NCBI GenBank assembly: GCA_963921425.1
Contig: OY992837.1
Span: 13,799,896 to 13,863,895 of the forward strand
Source: Dryas octopetala
Lineage: Eukaryota > Streptophyta > Magnoliopsida > Rosales > Rosaceae
DNA: 64,000 nucleotides
Direction: 5' to 3'
A model generated the notes under the pieces. That model ran no database searches. It saw only the letters and a program-made list of their open reading frames with translations, and was not told the origin of the DNA. A program made the translations under genes and the position numbers. Shown piece by piece: positions 32,963 to 43,666 of this stretch. The stretch's first letter is position 1. Each line of letters starts with the position of its first letter.

Positions 32963-35900
32963 ATGGAAACAGGCATCATGGACCGACAGTGGATACGTAA
33001 TACGAATCGTGTTAGTGATGAATATTTGTATGGGATCGAGTCATTTATCCAAGTTGCACAGGAACATGTCAATGCTCAGAATAATATAAGGTGTCCGTGC
33101 CGGAATTGTAACAACTCTTTATGGAAGACAGTGCGTGAAGTCAGAATTCATTTGGTGAAATATGGAATGTCACACAACTATACGACATGGTATTATCATG
33201 GTGAACCGAGAGTTTATGCTTCGACGTCCTCGGAGACTCGAACAATTCTGCAGCCTACTGAATCTGTTGCTGATGATAATGACCAAGTGATGGGCATAAT
33301 AAACGATGCTTATCCATATGCATCGCTAGATCACGAAGTCAGTCAGGATGATACAGAGAGCGATAATATGGATCAAGATGATGGGTTGCTCGAAGTCCAA
33401 AGAGAAGAGTTTGATAAGTACGAGAGATTGTTGAAACAAGCTCAGCGGGAATTGTACTCTGGTTGTGAAGAGTTCTCAGTGCTAACTGCTGTTGTGGAGT
33501 TAATGCATTGGAAAGCACTTAATCAACATTCGAATCGAAGTTATGATCAGTTGATGGGGATTTTGAAACGAATGCTTCCAAAGAACAATCATATACTTGA
33601 AACCCATTATCTTGCGAATAAGGTGTTGAAAGATCTCGGTTTGGGATATGAAAAGATTCATGCATGCAAGAATGATTGTGTATTGTTTTACAAAGAACAC
33701 CAAGGGAAGGATAAATGCCCTGTGTGCAATGAACCGACATATAAGAACAAGTCTGTAGAGAGAAAGAAACAGATTCCGCAAAAGGTGTTGCGTTATTTCC
33801 CACTTAAGCCAAGGTTGCAACGATTGTACATGTCGACACATACTGCAAGTGACATGAGGTGGCACAAAGATAAGTGGGTTGAGGATGATGTGATGAGACA
33901 TCCTGCAGACGGAAGCGCATGGAAAGAATTTGACAAGATATATCCGGATTTTGCAGCAGATCCACGAAATGTCAGATTAGGACTTGCTACTGATGGATTT
34001 AATCCATTCGGAAATATGAGCACATCTCACAGCACTTGGCCAGTGGTCGTGATTCCTTATAATTTGCCTCCCTGGAAATGCATGAAAAAAGAATTCACAA
34101 TTATGACGCTATTAATTCCAGGACCGCAATCCCCTGGCAAGGAGATCGATGTATATTTGCGGCCGTTGATTGATGAGCTGAAAGAATTGTGGCAAAATGG
34201 TGTGCCGACATATGATAAGTCCACCGAAACAATGTTTTCCTTGCGTGCAGCAGTCATGTGGACAATAAATGATTTCCCAGCTTATGGGAATTTATTAGGC
34301 TGGAGCACCAATGGTTATATGGCATGTCCTACTTGTAATAAAGATATAACTTCCGCTTGGCACAGTGGTAAAGTATGTTATATGGGCCACCGAAGATGGT
34401 TGCCGGGGGATCATAAATGGCGTCACAGTAAGGAGGCCTTTGACGGAAAAAAGGAGATGGGCGTGAAACCTAAAGAATTATCTGGTGATGACATCTTCAG
34501 GCAGTTGAATAACTTAGAATTTGGCCGGATTGGTAAACATCCCTCTAACAAATAACGAAATATGCCAAGGTCACCTGCACATCTAAATTGGACAAACAAG
34601 TCGATATTCTTCGAGTTGGAGTATTGGTCCAAGTTGAAAATCAGGCACAATCTCGATGTAATGCATATTGAGAAGAACGTGTACGAAAGTTTGGTGGGGA
34701 CAATCTTGGGCATTGAGGGAAAATCAAAGGACACAATTAAGGCTCGACAAGACTTGCAAGAAATGGGCATCAGGAAACATTTGTGGTTAACGAAGAAGGG
34801 TGATAAAATGATAAAGAAACATCCATTTTATACCATGAAGCCTGAGGATAAGAAAGAATTCTTAAAGTTTCTTGCATCGGTCAAATTTCCAGATGGATAC
34901 GCGGCCAATATCTCTCGAAATGTGAAAATCGACTCTGGAAAAATTTTGGGCTTGAAAAGTCATGATTGTCATGTTTTATTGCAACGCCTGCTTCCGGTGG
35001 GTATTCGAAAATTTTTGCCCGAAGATGTGGTTGAACCGATTGTTGGGTTGTCGAGGTTCTTTCAGTATATCTGCGCTAAGACGTTGCGCGTGTCGGACAT
35101 GTCAAAATTGAAAGATGAGATTGTGTACATCCTATGCAAATTTGAACAAATATTTCCACCGGCCTTTTTTGATATAATGATTCATTTGATGATACATTTA
35201 CCGCAAGAGGCAATTCTTGCTGGGCCGGTCAGTTATCGGTGGATGTACCCAATAGAAAGGTAACAATTCCTAAACTATTTCATTACTATTCTCCAAGTTT
35301 AGCTCTATGTTACTCATAAAAGTTTTCTCACTATGTAATTACAAAAGGTACGTCCGAAACCGGGCACGCCCCGAAGGCTCCACAGCAGAGGCATATATTG
35401 CAAATGAATCCATCACGTACTGTGCAATGTATCTCAGCAGTGTTGAGACGTCATTCAATCGCCCCCAACGCAACGACGACGGTGGTGAAAAGAATGAGAC
35501 ACTTTCTGTCTTTTCTCAAATTACACGACCATTTGGCGAAGCCTCTAAATCAGCTGTTGAATTCTCGAAACACGATATAGAGATGGCTCATTGGTTCATA
35601 CTCAACAATTGCGAAGAAGTTGACTCTTTACGCATTGAGCATGAGGAACTAATGAAGCGCGACTATCCAAGATGGGACATGGAACGTGTACAGAAAAAGC
35701 ATCGGGAATTGTTTTCTAAATGGTTTAAGGAACATGTAAGTGATTACTGATAATAATGATCAGTTCGTTCATGTGTTTGTAAATTTTTTGTAATATATTA
35801 ATTCCATTGTCTTTTAACAGATGGAAAAGCTGACTGATGATAATTCGCCGTTATACAAGGAGTTAATGAGTTTGGCGAGTGGTATTCAATGGGTTGAAAC

Positions 35901-36612
35901 GTTTTCCGGATGTAATGTGAATGGAGTCAAGTTTTTAACTGTAGAACGAGATGCCATCTTGAGCACTCAAAATAGCGGGGTTTGTGTAGAGAACTTGGAC
36001 ACTGGCACGGTTGATTTCAACGGCAAGCTGACGAGTGTACATCAAGTCTTGTACTCGCATCGCTTTCAAGTTGTGTTATTTAAGTGTCATTGGTTTAATA
36101 CAGACCCGAATAGGAACAACAGTATTAAACTCGATTACGACTTAATATCTGTGAATACAAACACTCGATGGTATGAGAATGATCCATTTATTCTTGCCAC
36201 AATGGCAAAACCAGTATGTTATCTGGATGACCCTAAGGCGGGTGTGGGTTGGAAAGTAGCTCAGATGATTCAGAATCGAACTATATGGGATATTCCGGAA
36301 AAAGAAAATCAGGATGACGTGGCCTATCAAGAGGATTCATCTTCGACCATACCCAATTCATACAACAATGATGTTATCATACAACAAGTCGAGATACATG
36401 ACGTTCCTCCAATTGAGATCGATGCCTTATCAATTGATCTTGGGCCACTTCCCCGAATTGATGTTAATGATTTCATCGATGATGATGATGATGAAGAAGA
36501 TGATGAAGATGAAGATGAAGATGAAGATGAAGATGAATATGAAGATGATGATGTTGATGGTATCGATGATGATGATGATGAAATGAGTATTTCTAGTGGT
36601 GATTCAGATTAG
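32963..36612 (+). pseudogene. CACTA TNP2-type transposase with one in-frame stop
   Basis: Exons are 32963-35259, 35348-35735 and 35821-36612. Introns run GTAACA...AAAAG and GTAAGT...TAACAG and keep the frame, giving 1158 residues. The N-terminal transposase-associated domain has CPCRNC at 44-49. The TNP2 core includes LGLATDGFNPFG at about 338-349 and HNLDVMHIEKN at about 562-572. DUF4218-like and DUF4216-like regions and a long Asp/Glu tail (36477-36580) follow. This enzyme would cut and join the element ends. A single TAA at 34553-34555 (codon 531, in PSNK*RNMPRSP) breaks the core; the frame is otherwise open. The start could also be the ATG at 32978. It needs read-through or a sequencing correction to be functional. 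Confidence 0.85.
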
Positions 36613-36668
36613 TAATTGATAATGATGATTCATATTAGTAAGTGATAATGATGATTCAGATTAGTAAG
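36601..36668. repeat. Short tandem repeat after the transposase stop
   Basis: The unit GATTCAGATTAGTAA-TGATAATGAT occurs about two and a half times between the two CACTA genes. Confidence 0.7.
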
Positions 36669-36721
36669 TTATTACTTTAGTTTTTTTTTTTACTAACATA
36701 AATATTTATTGAATTGTGCAG

Positions 36722-38477
36722 ATGAGTTTGATCTCGAACAGGGGTGGATCTCGGAGGTCCAGTTCAGCATCCATGTCCGCCCCTGCAGCCCAGCCCGCCC
36801 CTGCAGTACAGCCCGATCTCATAGCCCAGGGCGAATCGACCCCGGCGATAACCCCAGATCTTTCATCTAGTACTGGGTCTGCGATTCAGTCGGCACGGAG
36901 GGCCCGGCGTGGTCACCGTTATGGTGCATATAATAATGTTGCATCATCCACTCGTACTGCCTCATCATCAGAGAGTAAGAATAATGTTGCATCATCCACT
37001 TGTGTTTATGTTTAATTTTATTTAGATGTTATAAGATTACTGTGAAATTAATATGTTATATTTGCTTTTCTAGGTACCAAAACCACGAGGGGGATAAGTA
37101 GAGGGTTGAAGGCGTCCCGAATCACTCGCACGACGAACGAGAGGATTCGAATCGTTCTTGAGCAAGATCACCTACGACCGAGCAAGGAGGTCCATAGTAC
37201 TTTCGCTTCCTTTGTCGGATCGATTATCCGTGGTGAATGCCCTATGCTTTTCCCCAGTTGGGAAAAGGTTGATGACGCCATCAAGAGGAGCATTATGGGC
37301 TCCATTTCTGTGAGTATATTTCGATTAATATAAAATGATTAATTTGATCATTCCTAACAATTTGATAATTGCATTTTTTTCAGGTAAACTATGACATTCG
37401 GATGGAGGATCCGGATGTAGCTAGGTATATGGAGAAGTTATTGAGAAAAGTTTACACACAATGGAAGCACGAGCTGCACAGAGAATATAACATGTTTGGA
37501 TCGGCAGCTGAGGCATTGGCCAGCCCTCCTCCGGAGATGGCAGCTCGGCTTGATCAGTGGCAGTGGTTGTGCACTCATTTTCAGAGTCCGGAATTTTTGG
37601 TATGTTATATCATTTTAGGACTTCAAAATTATTTTTTCTTATGTTATTCCTTTATTGTGTGCATTTACAATTTGCTTAATATTTAACAGAGGAAGTCGAA
37701 TGCCAATCTTCAGAACCGGAAAGCGCCCGCAAGGATTGATCATCATGGTGGTTCCATGCCCTTCTCATACCGGGTGGAGTCGTATCGTCAGGTGCGCTAT
37801 TATTTAATTTAATATATATATATTCCTTAGTATTGTTTGAGTTTTTGTCAACATTACATTATTTTTCAGGCTGGTTCGCAATTTCCGGAGGTCGACAACT
37901 ACGGGGATGTTTATGCCCGACCCGGCAACGACAAGGGCAAGGCGAAGCACGTTAGTTTTTTATATTTTAGTTTTATTTCACAATTTTCAATATTTGTATT
38001 TGATTTCCTAATTCCTAACTTGTGTATAATATTTTGAAGGCTGAGATGCTCGCCAAGAAGGCAAGTTATTTGGAGGAGGTGGCCAGCCAGTACCCTCCGG
38101 ACACTCCGTTGGAGTCGATCTCAGTCCCTGATCGCGATGCCGGTCTTCGTATTATGACGGAGACACTGGGTGTTAGGCGTGGTAGGGAGATACGCGGAAT
38201 GGGAGCGGGTCGGGTTCGTGATCTCAGCGCCGGGTCTTCATCTCAGCCATCTGCAGAATTAGTCAACCTGACCACTGAAGTGCAGTTGTTGAAGGGTCAG
38301 CTAGAAGAATCGAGAGCGGCATATGCGGAGCAGACGAGTAAGGTGCAGTAGATGCAGCAGGTGTTTGGCCAGTTGGCCAGGATTGTACCTGGGTTTGTGC
38401 TGCCGCCCAACATTGACCAGTGCATGCCAGACTCCTCCACCGGTGTCGATGATGCTACTGACCTAGGGGGCCATTAG
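36722..38477 (+). pseudogene. Second CACTA gene (En/Spm plant-transposase-like), one in-frame stop
   Basis: The six exons are 36722-36974, 37074-37309, 37384-37599, 37690-37791, 37870-37950 and 38040-38477. All have GT-AG introns and the frame stays open, giving 441 codons before the final TAG. The N-terminus is Ser/Ala/Pro/Gln-rich and disordered. Exons 2-3 (TNERIRIVLEQ..., KLLRKVYTQWKHELH) match the conserved region of the second plant En/Spm protein (PF03004-like). Exon 6 has a coiled-coil-like end (LTTEVQLLKGQLEESRAAYA). In En/Spm the partner protein binds subterminal repeats; that this one does so is inference. A TAG at 38349-38351 (codon 400) interrupts it, and the next 41 codons continue in frame, suggesting CAG to TAG. 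Confidence 0.75.
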
Positions 38478-38640
38478 TTATTTGTATGTATGTATTAATT
38501 AAATTGTTTCTACTTTGTATGGATATTTTGGATATATAAATTTATTAATTTTGTTTTATATAGTTTTTGAATAAAGATTTTTTTTAAATATTAAATTCAT
38601 ATATATAATTTAAATAAATTTTTTTTTAAATAAAATACGT
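38478..38640. other. 3' flank of the second CACTA gene
   Basis: AT-rich, with no features beyond probable untranslated sequence. Confidence 0.5.
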
Positions 38641-38859
38641 TTAGGCGATAGACAAATTTCGTCGCCCAAACCCTCTTTGGGCGACGAACACCCTTATTCG
38701 TCGCCCCAGGGGTCTTTGGGCGACGAAATTTATGGGTTCGTCGCCCAAACTCTTGGGCGTCACATTTTGGGCGTCCAAATGCTCGACGAACCAATTTCGT
38801 CGCCCAAACGTTTGGGCGACGAAACTGTACTTTGGGCGACGAATTCCGTTCCTCTCCCA
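38641..38859. repeat. CACTA subterminal repeat array
   Basis: The motif TTTGGGCGACGAA occurs four times, and its complement TTCGTCGCCCAAA or close variants four times, mostly as facing pairs. This is the arrangement of binding sites for the element's own DNA-binding protein in En/Spm elements. Confidence 0.9.
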
Positions 38860-38879
38860 AACCCTTTTTTCTTGTAGTG
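38860..38879. repeat. Right terminal inverted repeat of the CACTA element
   Basis: The minus strand reads CACTACAAGAAAAAAGGGTT. The outer AGT beyond it is the probable target duplication. Confidence 0.85.
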
Positions 38880-39860
38880 AGTAGTAATTTCTTCCACTAT
38901 GTAAAAAATGGGATTACAAGAAACAATCTCACTAAAGTGGCTAAACACTCTCTTGTGGATTCTCTCAAAAGGATCTCTCTTCTCACTTAATTGAGGTTTT
39001 TTCTCTCAATTCTCACAAGTGAGGCTCTCCCTAATTCTCAAACTCACTAAATGCCTTCTTTGGCTTTCTTGGCTTGCTAGGTTCTGATGTCTTTATATAG
39101 GCAATTGACTTGATGACACATTGGTAAATATATTGATAATTGGAATGCTAAGTCCAACCTTTCCATATTTTACGTTCAATGTTTGCATGCCATTTAATGC
39201 ATTGTTTCTTTTACTTTCAACCATTGCTGCACCAACCTTAGCTATACCATATAACTTGCTCACCTTTGCATTGAATAGGCCCCCAAAGCAATAGTAAAAT
39301 TCCTTAATTTCCTCATGTGGTAAATTTTACACCAACATGGTTAACTTCTTCTATGCATGCATATGATTACTAATATGCATTTCTCCTCCACCAAGGAGGG
39401 ATACCAATGCGGCCGTCAATCTCCCCCTCCTGACTTAGGTGGAGGATTCTGTCATCCCTGCTGCTATTCTGCAGAAATCATGCTTGTCCTTCGGTAATGA
39501 CTTTCTCATCATGTCTGAGCTGTTGTCATCGGTGTGAATCTTCTCAAGTTGTAGTTGCTTGGATTCCAATTAATACATCACGTATCTAGTGATATTGCAC
39601 ATCTATGTGCTTTAACCTCGAGTAAAAACTCAGATTCATGCTCAAGTGGATTGCACTCCGACTGCACAATACAGAATGTACTTCTGCTGCTCTTGGCCCA
39701 ATTCATGTAGGAATATTTTTGTCCATAATATTTCTATGCATGCTTCTATAGCTGCTATGAACTCTGCCACTGTAGTAGACAAAGCCATACATTTTTGTAG
39801 CTTTGATTTCCATGAGACAGCTCCCCCTGAAAATGTAATCAGTATCCTTAAGTTGACTCA
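38880..39860 (-). mobile_element. Copia fragment: 3' LTR part and RNase H end
   Basis: Nearly identical to 53884-54862. On the minus strand, RNase H sequence (CMALSTT.AEFIAA) at about 39720-39830 leads to a polypurine stretch AGGAGGGGGAGAT and then LTR sequence from TGACGGCC (39418) downward. The CACTA element interrupts the LTR. The rest of the retroelement is missing. Confidence 0.8.
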
Positions 39861-40078
39861 ACGACGTCGTCAAGACGAGCCTACACTGCTTCTTCTTTGC
39901 TGGGTTTTTGAGGCCCGTTAGGAGCAGAAGAGCCCTAATTCAATAGTTGGAAGAGATGAGAGAAAAAAATGAAGGCAGAGGGGCATAGTGAGGCAGAGAG
40001 AAAACGATGGGCAGAGAGACAGTGAGGCAGAGATTTCGTGAAAAGGAAAAAAAAAGTGTAAAAACGATATTCTATCGT
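39861..40078. other. Unassigned short stretch
   Basis: Begins ACGACGTCGTC and contains GGCAGAG repeats (39973-40030). No gene seen. Confidence 0.5.
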
Positions 40079-40950
40079 ATTCAGAAAGGCTTATTAATTT
40101 ACTATTTCACCCCTGAAAGTAACTTCAATTCTCATTTCACCTCTTATGGTTTATTTTGTATCACATTATCCCCTGAAACTAATTCTCGTGTATCATTTTG
40201 TCCATTTCCTATTTTTACAAATTTTAGAAATTAATTAAAAATAGCTTCAAACTCAGAAAAATACACGGAAAATTTCTACGGTTTCGTCTTGACTAGTACT
40301 AATTTGCTATGGGGTCAAATTAATAATTTTTCATCCGAGTGTTTCTAGAAAATTAAAATACTCTAGACTTTTTGAAAATTCATAGGATAATCTCCCAAAC
40401 TCTAAAAAATACGAGGTTTGCACCGTTGGTCTTCTAAACAATAACACTACCTTTCTTGTGAATACTTGATACTGAAAAGACCTCTCGGTCTTAGAGGAAA
40501 ATAAATTTCTCTCTATAAAATAAATTCTAGAATTTCCATAAAGTCTCGGAAGAATTCTCAAAATCAGGTTTTTGGTAATTTCCAAAATGTTTTTGAGAAA
40601 TCATTCTAGACTTTATGGAAATTTTAAAATTTTTATAGAGGGAAATTTATTTTAATTTTCTAGAAATAAATTTGAACTTCTCAAATTTTCTAGAAACTCT
40701 CAGATAGCAAATTGATAATTTGACCCCATAGTAAATTAGAACTAGTCAAGACAAGTCCGTAGAAATTTTCCGTGTATTTTTCTGAGTCCGGAGCTATTTT
40801 TAATTAATATCCAAAGTTTGTAAAAATAGGAAGTAAGCAAAGTGCCCGAATTAGTTTCACGGGGTAATGTGATACACAATAAATCTTAGGAGGTAAAGTA
40901 AGAATTGAAGTTACTTTTAGGGGGCAAACTAGTAAATAAGCCTATTCAGA
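40079..40950. mobile_element. Long-arm foldback element, about 870 bp
   Basis: The outer 300 or so bases of each side are inverted copies. ATTCAGAAAGGCTTATTAAT at the left pairs with AATAAGCCTATTCAGAAAAG at the right, and AATACACGGAAAATTTCTAC pairs with GTAGAAATTTTCCGTGTATT. The inner part is more weakly paired. It has no coding capacity. The structure resembles a long-TIR Mutator-like or foldback element, but the class is not settled. Confidence 0.75.
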
Positions 40951-40954
40951 AAAG

Positions 40955-41665
40955 GGGTTGTTTTTTAATTATTTTTAGATATTCATTTTTTAAAATAGTT
41001 TGCCAAACACATTTTTTAAATTTTAAAACGGGTGCAATGTATATAGATTTATAAAAACTTTTATAGACTTTTTTTAAGTTATAGACTTGTGCAAACTTGA
41101 TAGATTTTTACAAAGTTCTATAGAGTTTTACGGAGTTCTACAGAGTCTATAAAAATCCGCAGAGGAGAGGTCAGATTTATAATGACTTTGAAATACACAT
41201 AAAATCTTTCAAAGTCTTTAAAAATCCATCATTAAATAAATTCCATAAAAGTCAATGACTTTTTAAATACACAGAAACTTTTACGGACTTTTTAAAATTC
41301 ACGTGGTATTTAATTAAGACTTTTAAAGACTTTAAAAAAGTCTATAAAAGTCTTTAAAAATTCATCATTAAATGAATTTCATAAAAGTCAATGACTTTTT
41401 AAATACATATAGACTGATAGACGTACTTTTACGGACTTTTTAAAAGTCTTAATTGAATACCACATAACTTTTATAGATTCTTTAAAATTCTTACTTGAAT
41501 ACACATAGATTTTTACGGATTTTTTTTTTAAATCTTCAAAAATCTTTCAAGTCTTAATTGAATACTATATGACTTTTAAAGTCTACAAAAATCTTTTAAA
41601 ATTCATATACAAAGTGTTTTTGAAAATAAAAAATTGTTTTTAAATCTAATACCAAACGGGCCAAC
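40955..41665. mobile_element. Nested MITEs: GACTTT-rich element inside a Tourist-like element
   Basis: The inner element, about 41033-41610, begins GGGTGCAATGTATATAG and ends near CATATACAAAG, and it is related to 24804-25206. The outer flanks look like the Tourist-like MITE of the bHLH pseudogenes, with GTTTGCCAAACACATTTTTT at the left and AATACCAAACGGGCC at the right. The outer assignment is less sure. Confidence 0.5.
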
Positions 41666-42466
41666 GTTGCCTGTTAGACCATGTCGTATGAAGAGGCCCA
41701 ATCCTAAATATCAAGCCTAAATATGTGGAGGCATGATGGGTAGCTGTTGTCAATTGTTTTTTTATCTAGTAGAGTCCTCATTATCTTAGAAGACCATGTT
41801 TTATTTGACTGAGTCTGTTGTGTATGCATGATGTTAGTAGGAATGTGTTTAGGTGTCTGTTAGTGGGATTAAGTAGTGGAACGTGTCATATGGGAGGGTA
41901 GTTTCACTTTGAATTGTATTTATATCTCTCAATTCTAATTTAATGATCAGAGTGATTTTCCCAATGAACATATATTGGTTTATTCCGACCATAAAAGCAA
42001 TTGTGTTTGTTTTGATACTGCAGTTCAACATTGCCCCAAAAATTAAGATATTTGGTTGGGCAGATTCCTTGGTCCTCACGTGAGCTTTCCATTGCTACAT
42101 CTTACTCCATCTCCATTGTCTCTACTGCACTTAGATACTTCTCTTGCTGTATTTTGTTTATCTCTTTTGTTTTGGCCTTGGGCTGCTTCGTTTGTGTTTG
42201 TTTTTCTTTTGGACAAAAAAAAAAAAATCTTTGGTTGTATATTTTTACAACAGAAACTAAATACTCGTGTTCGCCTGGCACAATGCCACAATGCCACAAT
42301 GTATTGCCATTGTGGACTTAAACAGGGACTACCGGTGGCTTTTCAAGATGGCCATAAATGCGTTCTTATAGAAGGAGATTCCAAAATCTTAATTTGACAA
42401 GCTCGCATGAAATATTGAACCAACTTTCTGAAGCTCAATACAAGGTCCTTATTCAACCTACTTTTA
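41666..42466. other. Gene-free stretch
   Basis: No supported gene. Open frames at 42031-42397 are low-complexity and have no domain. Confidence 0.5.
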
Positions 42467-42960
42467 GAGCATATACAGGCCAAAAGCAAAATTAAAGGCA
42501 GGATTTAGCTTAAAATGTGAAAAAATCTCTACATTGCTGGGCTAAAGGCAAGGCAACTCTTGCCTTGACAAGATTTTGAGCTAAATTTGACCCAAAATCT
42601 TGCTTTTCCATGCACAGAAACCAAGAACCAGTGGAGCCCACATGAGAAAAGGTAGGTATAGTGGATTCCATATGTCGTGCAACGATTGGAGAGCAAGGGA
42701 GTGGCGGGACCCGTCCGTTCTTCACATGGGGGACAGCGGCTGGCCCACCTTCACATGTTTTCATTTTCACCTTCATATTTTTTTTATTAATAATTGGCCC
42801 AGTCAATTAGACGATGACATGTGACCCAGTCAATTAATAAATTAAATAGATTGCCTTTAGCTTTAGTCTTTAACAATGTACAAATTTATAGATTTAGCTA
42901 AAAGCAAAAGCTAAAGCTTGCATTTAGCTTTGCATCTTGCCTTTAGCAATGTACATGCTC
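42467..42960. mobile_element. Harbinger-type MITE, 494 bp
   Basis: The ends GAGCATATACAGGCCAAAAG and, inverted, GAGCATGTACATTGCTAAAG form a terminal inverted repeat. The target duplication is TTA (42464-42466 and 42961-42963). The interior is itself self-complementary (AAGGCAAG/CTTGCCTT) and non-coding. Confidence 0.75.
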
Positions 42961-43666
42961 TTAGAGAACCTAATTATGTCGTCGAAGTTTTGGCATCAAT
43001 GAGTCATTCTGTTTCGACAACGACTATTTAGTTACTTCATTTTCCTCCTAAGGTTCTCATTCCCTTGATCATAATCTTTATAATACTGGAGTCTCGAGTG
43101 TCTCGTGGTTTTTCATACTAAGAGCAAGCCTAATGCACTAGTTCAAGTGCAAGACTTGCAACTTTTGGTGAAATGGGTATTCCTAATTAGAATTGACAAA
43201 AACAGTCACGACACACAAATTTATGGGTTCGGGTTCGAGGTTATTGGGTCGGGTTGATATCAGTGTCACCCGTTAGTGTCCTGTTAAGATAATGGGTCGG
43301 GTCGTATTAATTCGTAAGTTACCTGTTTTCACCTGTTAAGAGAAGGAGATTTTAGTAATTATATTAAAAAGTCTAAGTCCTAACCAAACCTAATTTCTTT
43401 CAACTTCACTAATCACAGCCGCCTCTTCTCTCTCTCTCTCTCTCTCTCTCCTAATCTAGTTTCATCTCAGTGCTCTTTCTCTGTGCTATCTGTGTTCTCT
43501 CTCTCTAGCTCTCTCCCTTTATATATATATATATATATATCTCTCTCTCTCTCTCTCTCTCTCTATGCTCTTTCTAGCTCTCTCTTCTTGGGCGCACGAG
43601 TGTTGAGGGCGCAGGGGGTTTGGCTGGGGAACCATAGACTTAGAAATATTGGATCTAATAATTAAA
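42961..43666. other. Gene-free stretch with microsatellites
   Basis: GGGTTCGGGTTCGAGG and GGGTCGGGTT repeats lie at about 43210-43300, (CT)n at 43427-43450, and (TA)n followed by (CT)n at 43519-43564. There is no gene. The sequence is unrelated to the NLR flank that begins at about 43667. Confidence 0.6.

Larger units (their letters stand above)
31561..38879 (+). mobile_element. CACTA (En/Spm) DNA transposon
   Basis: It contains a TNP2-type transposase gene and a second transposon gene, both on the + strand, followed by a dense subterminal repeat array. It ends in the inverted complement of CACTACAAGAAAAAAGGGTT (38860-38879). The next bases, AGTAGTAATTT, match 53884-53894, where the Copia sequence is uninterrupted, so the right boundary and an AGT target triplet are supported. 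The left terminus is not found. The start given here is only the first base after the gap. Confidence 0.8.

Noticed and set aside
36314..36586. Met/Lys-rich frame
   Set aside because: It is a shifted reading of the acidic GAT repeat in the transposase gene.
38597..38948. Three open frames at the CACTA right end
   Set aside because: They arise from the TTTGGGCGACGAA subterminal repeats read on both strands.
42031..42397. Overlapping short frames
   Set aside because: Low-complexity translation without domain or splice context.
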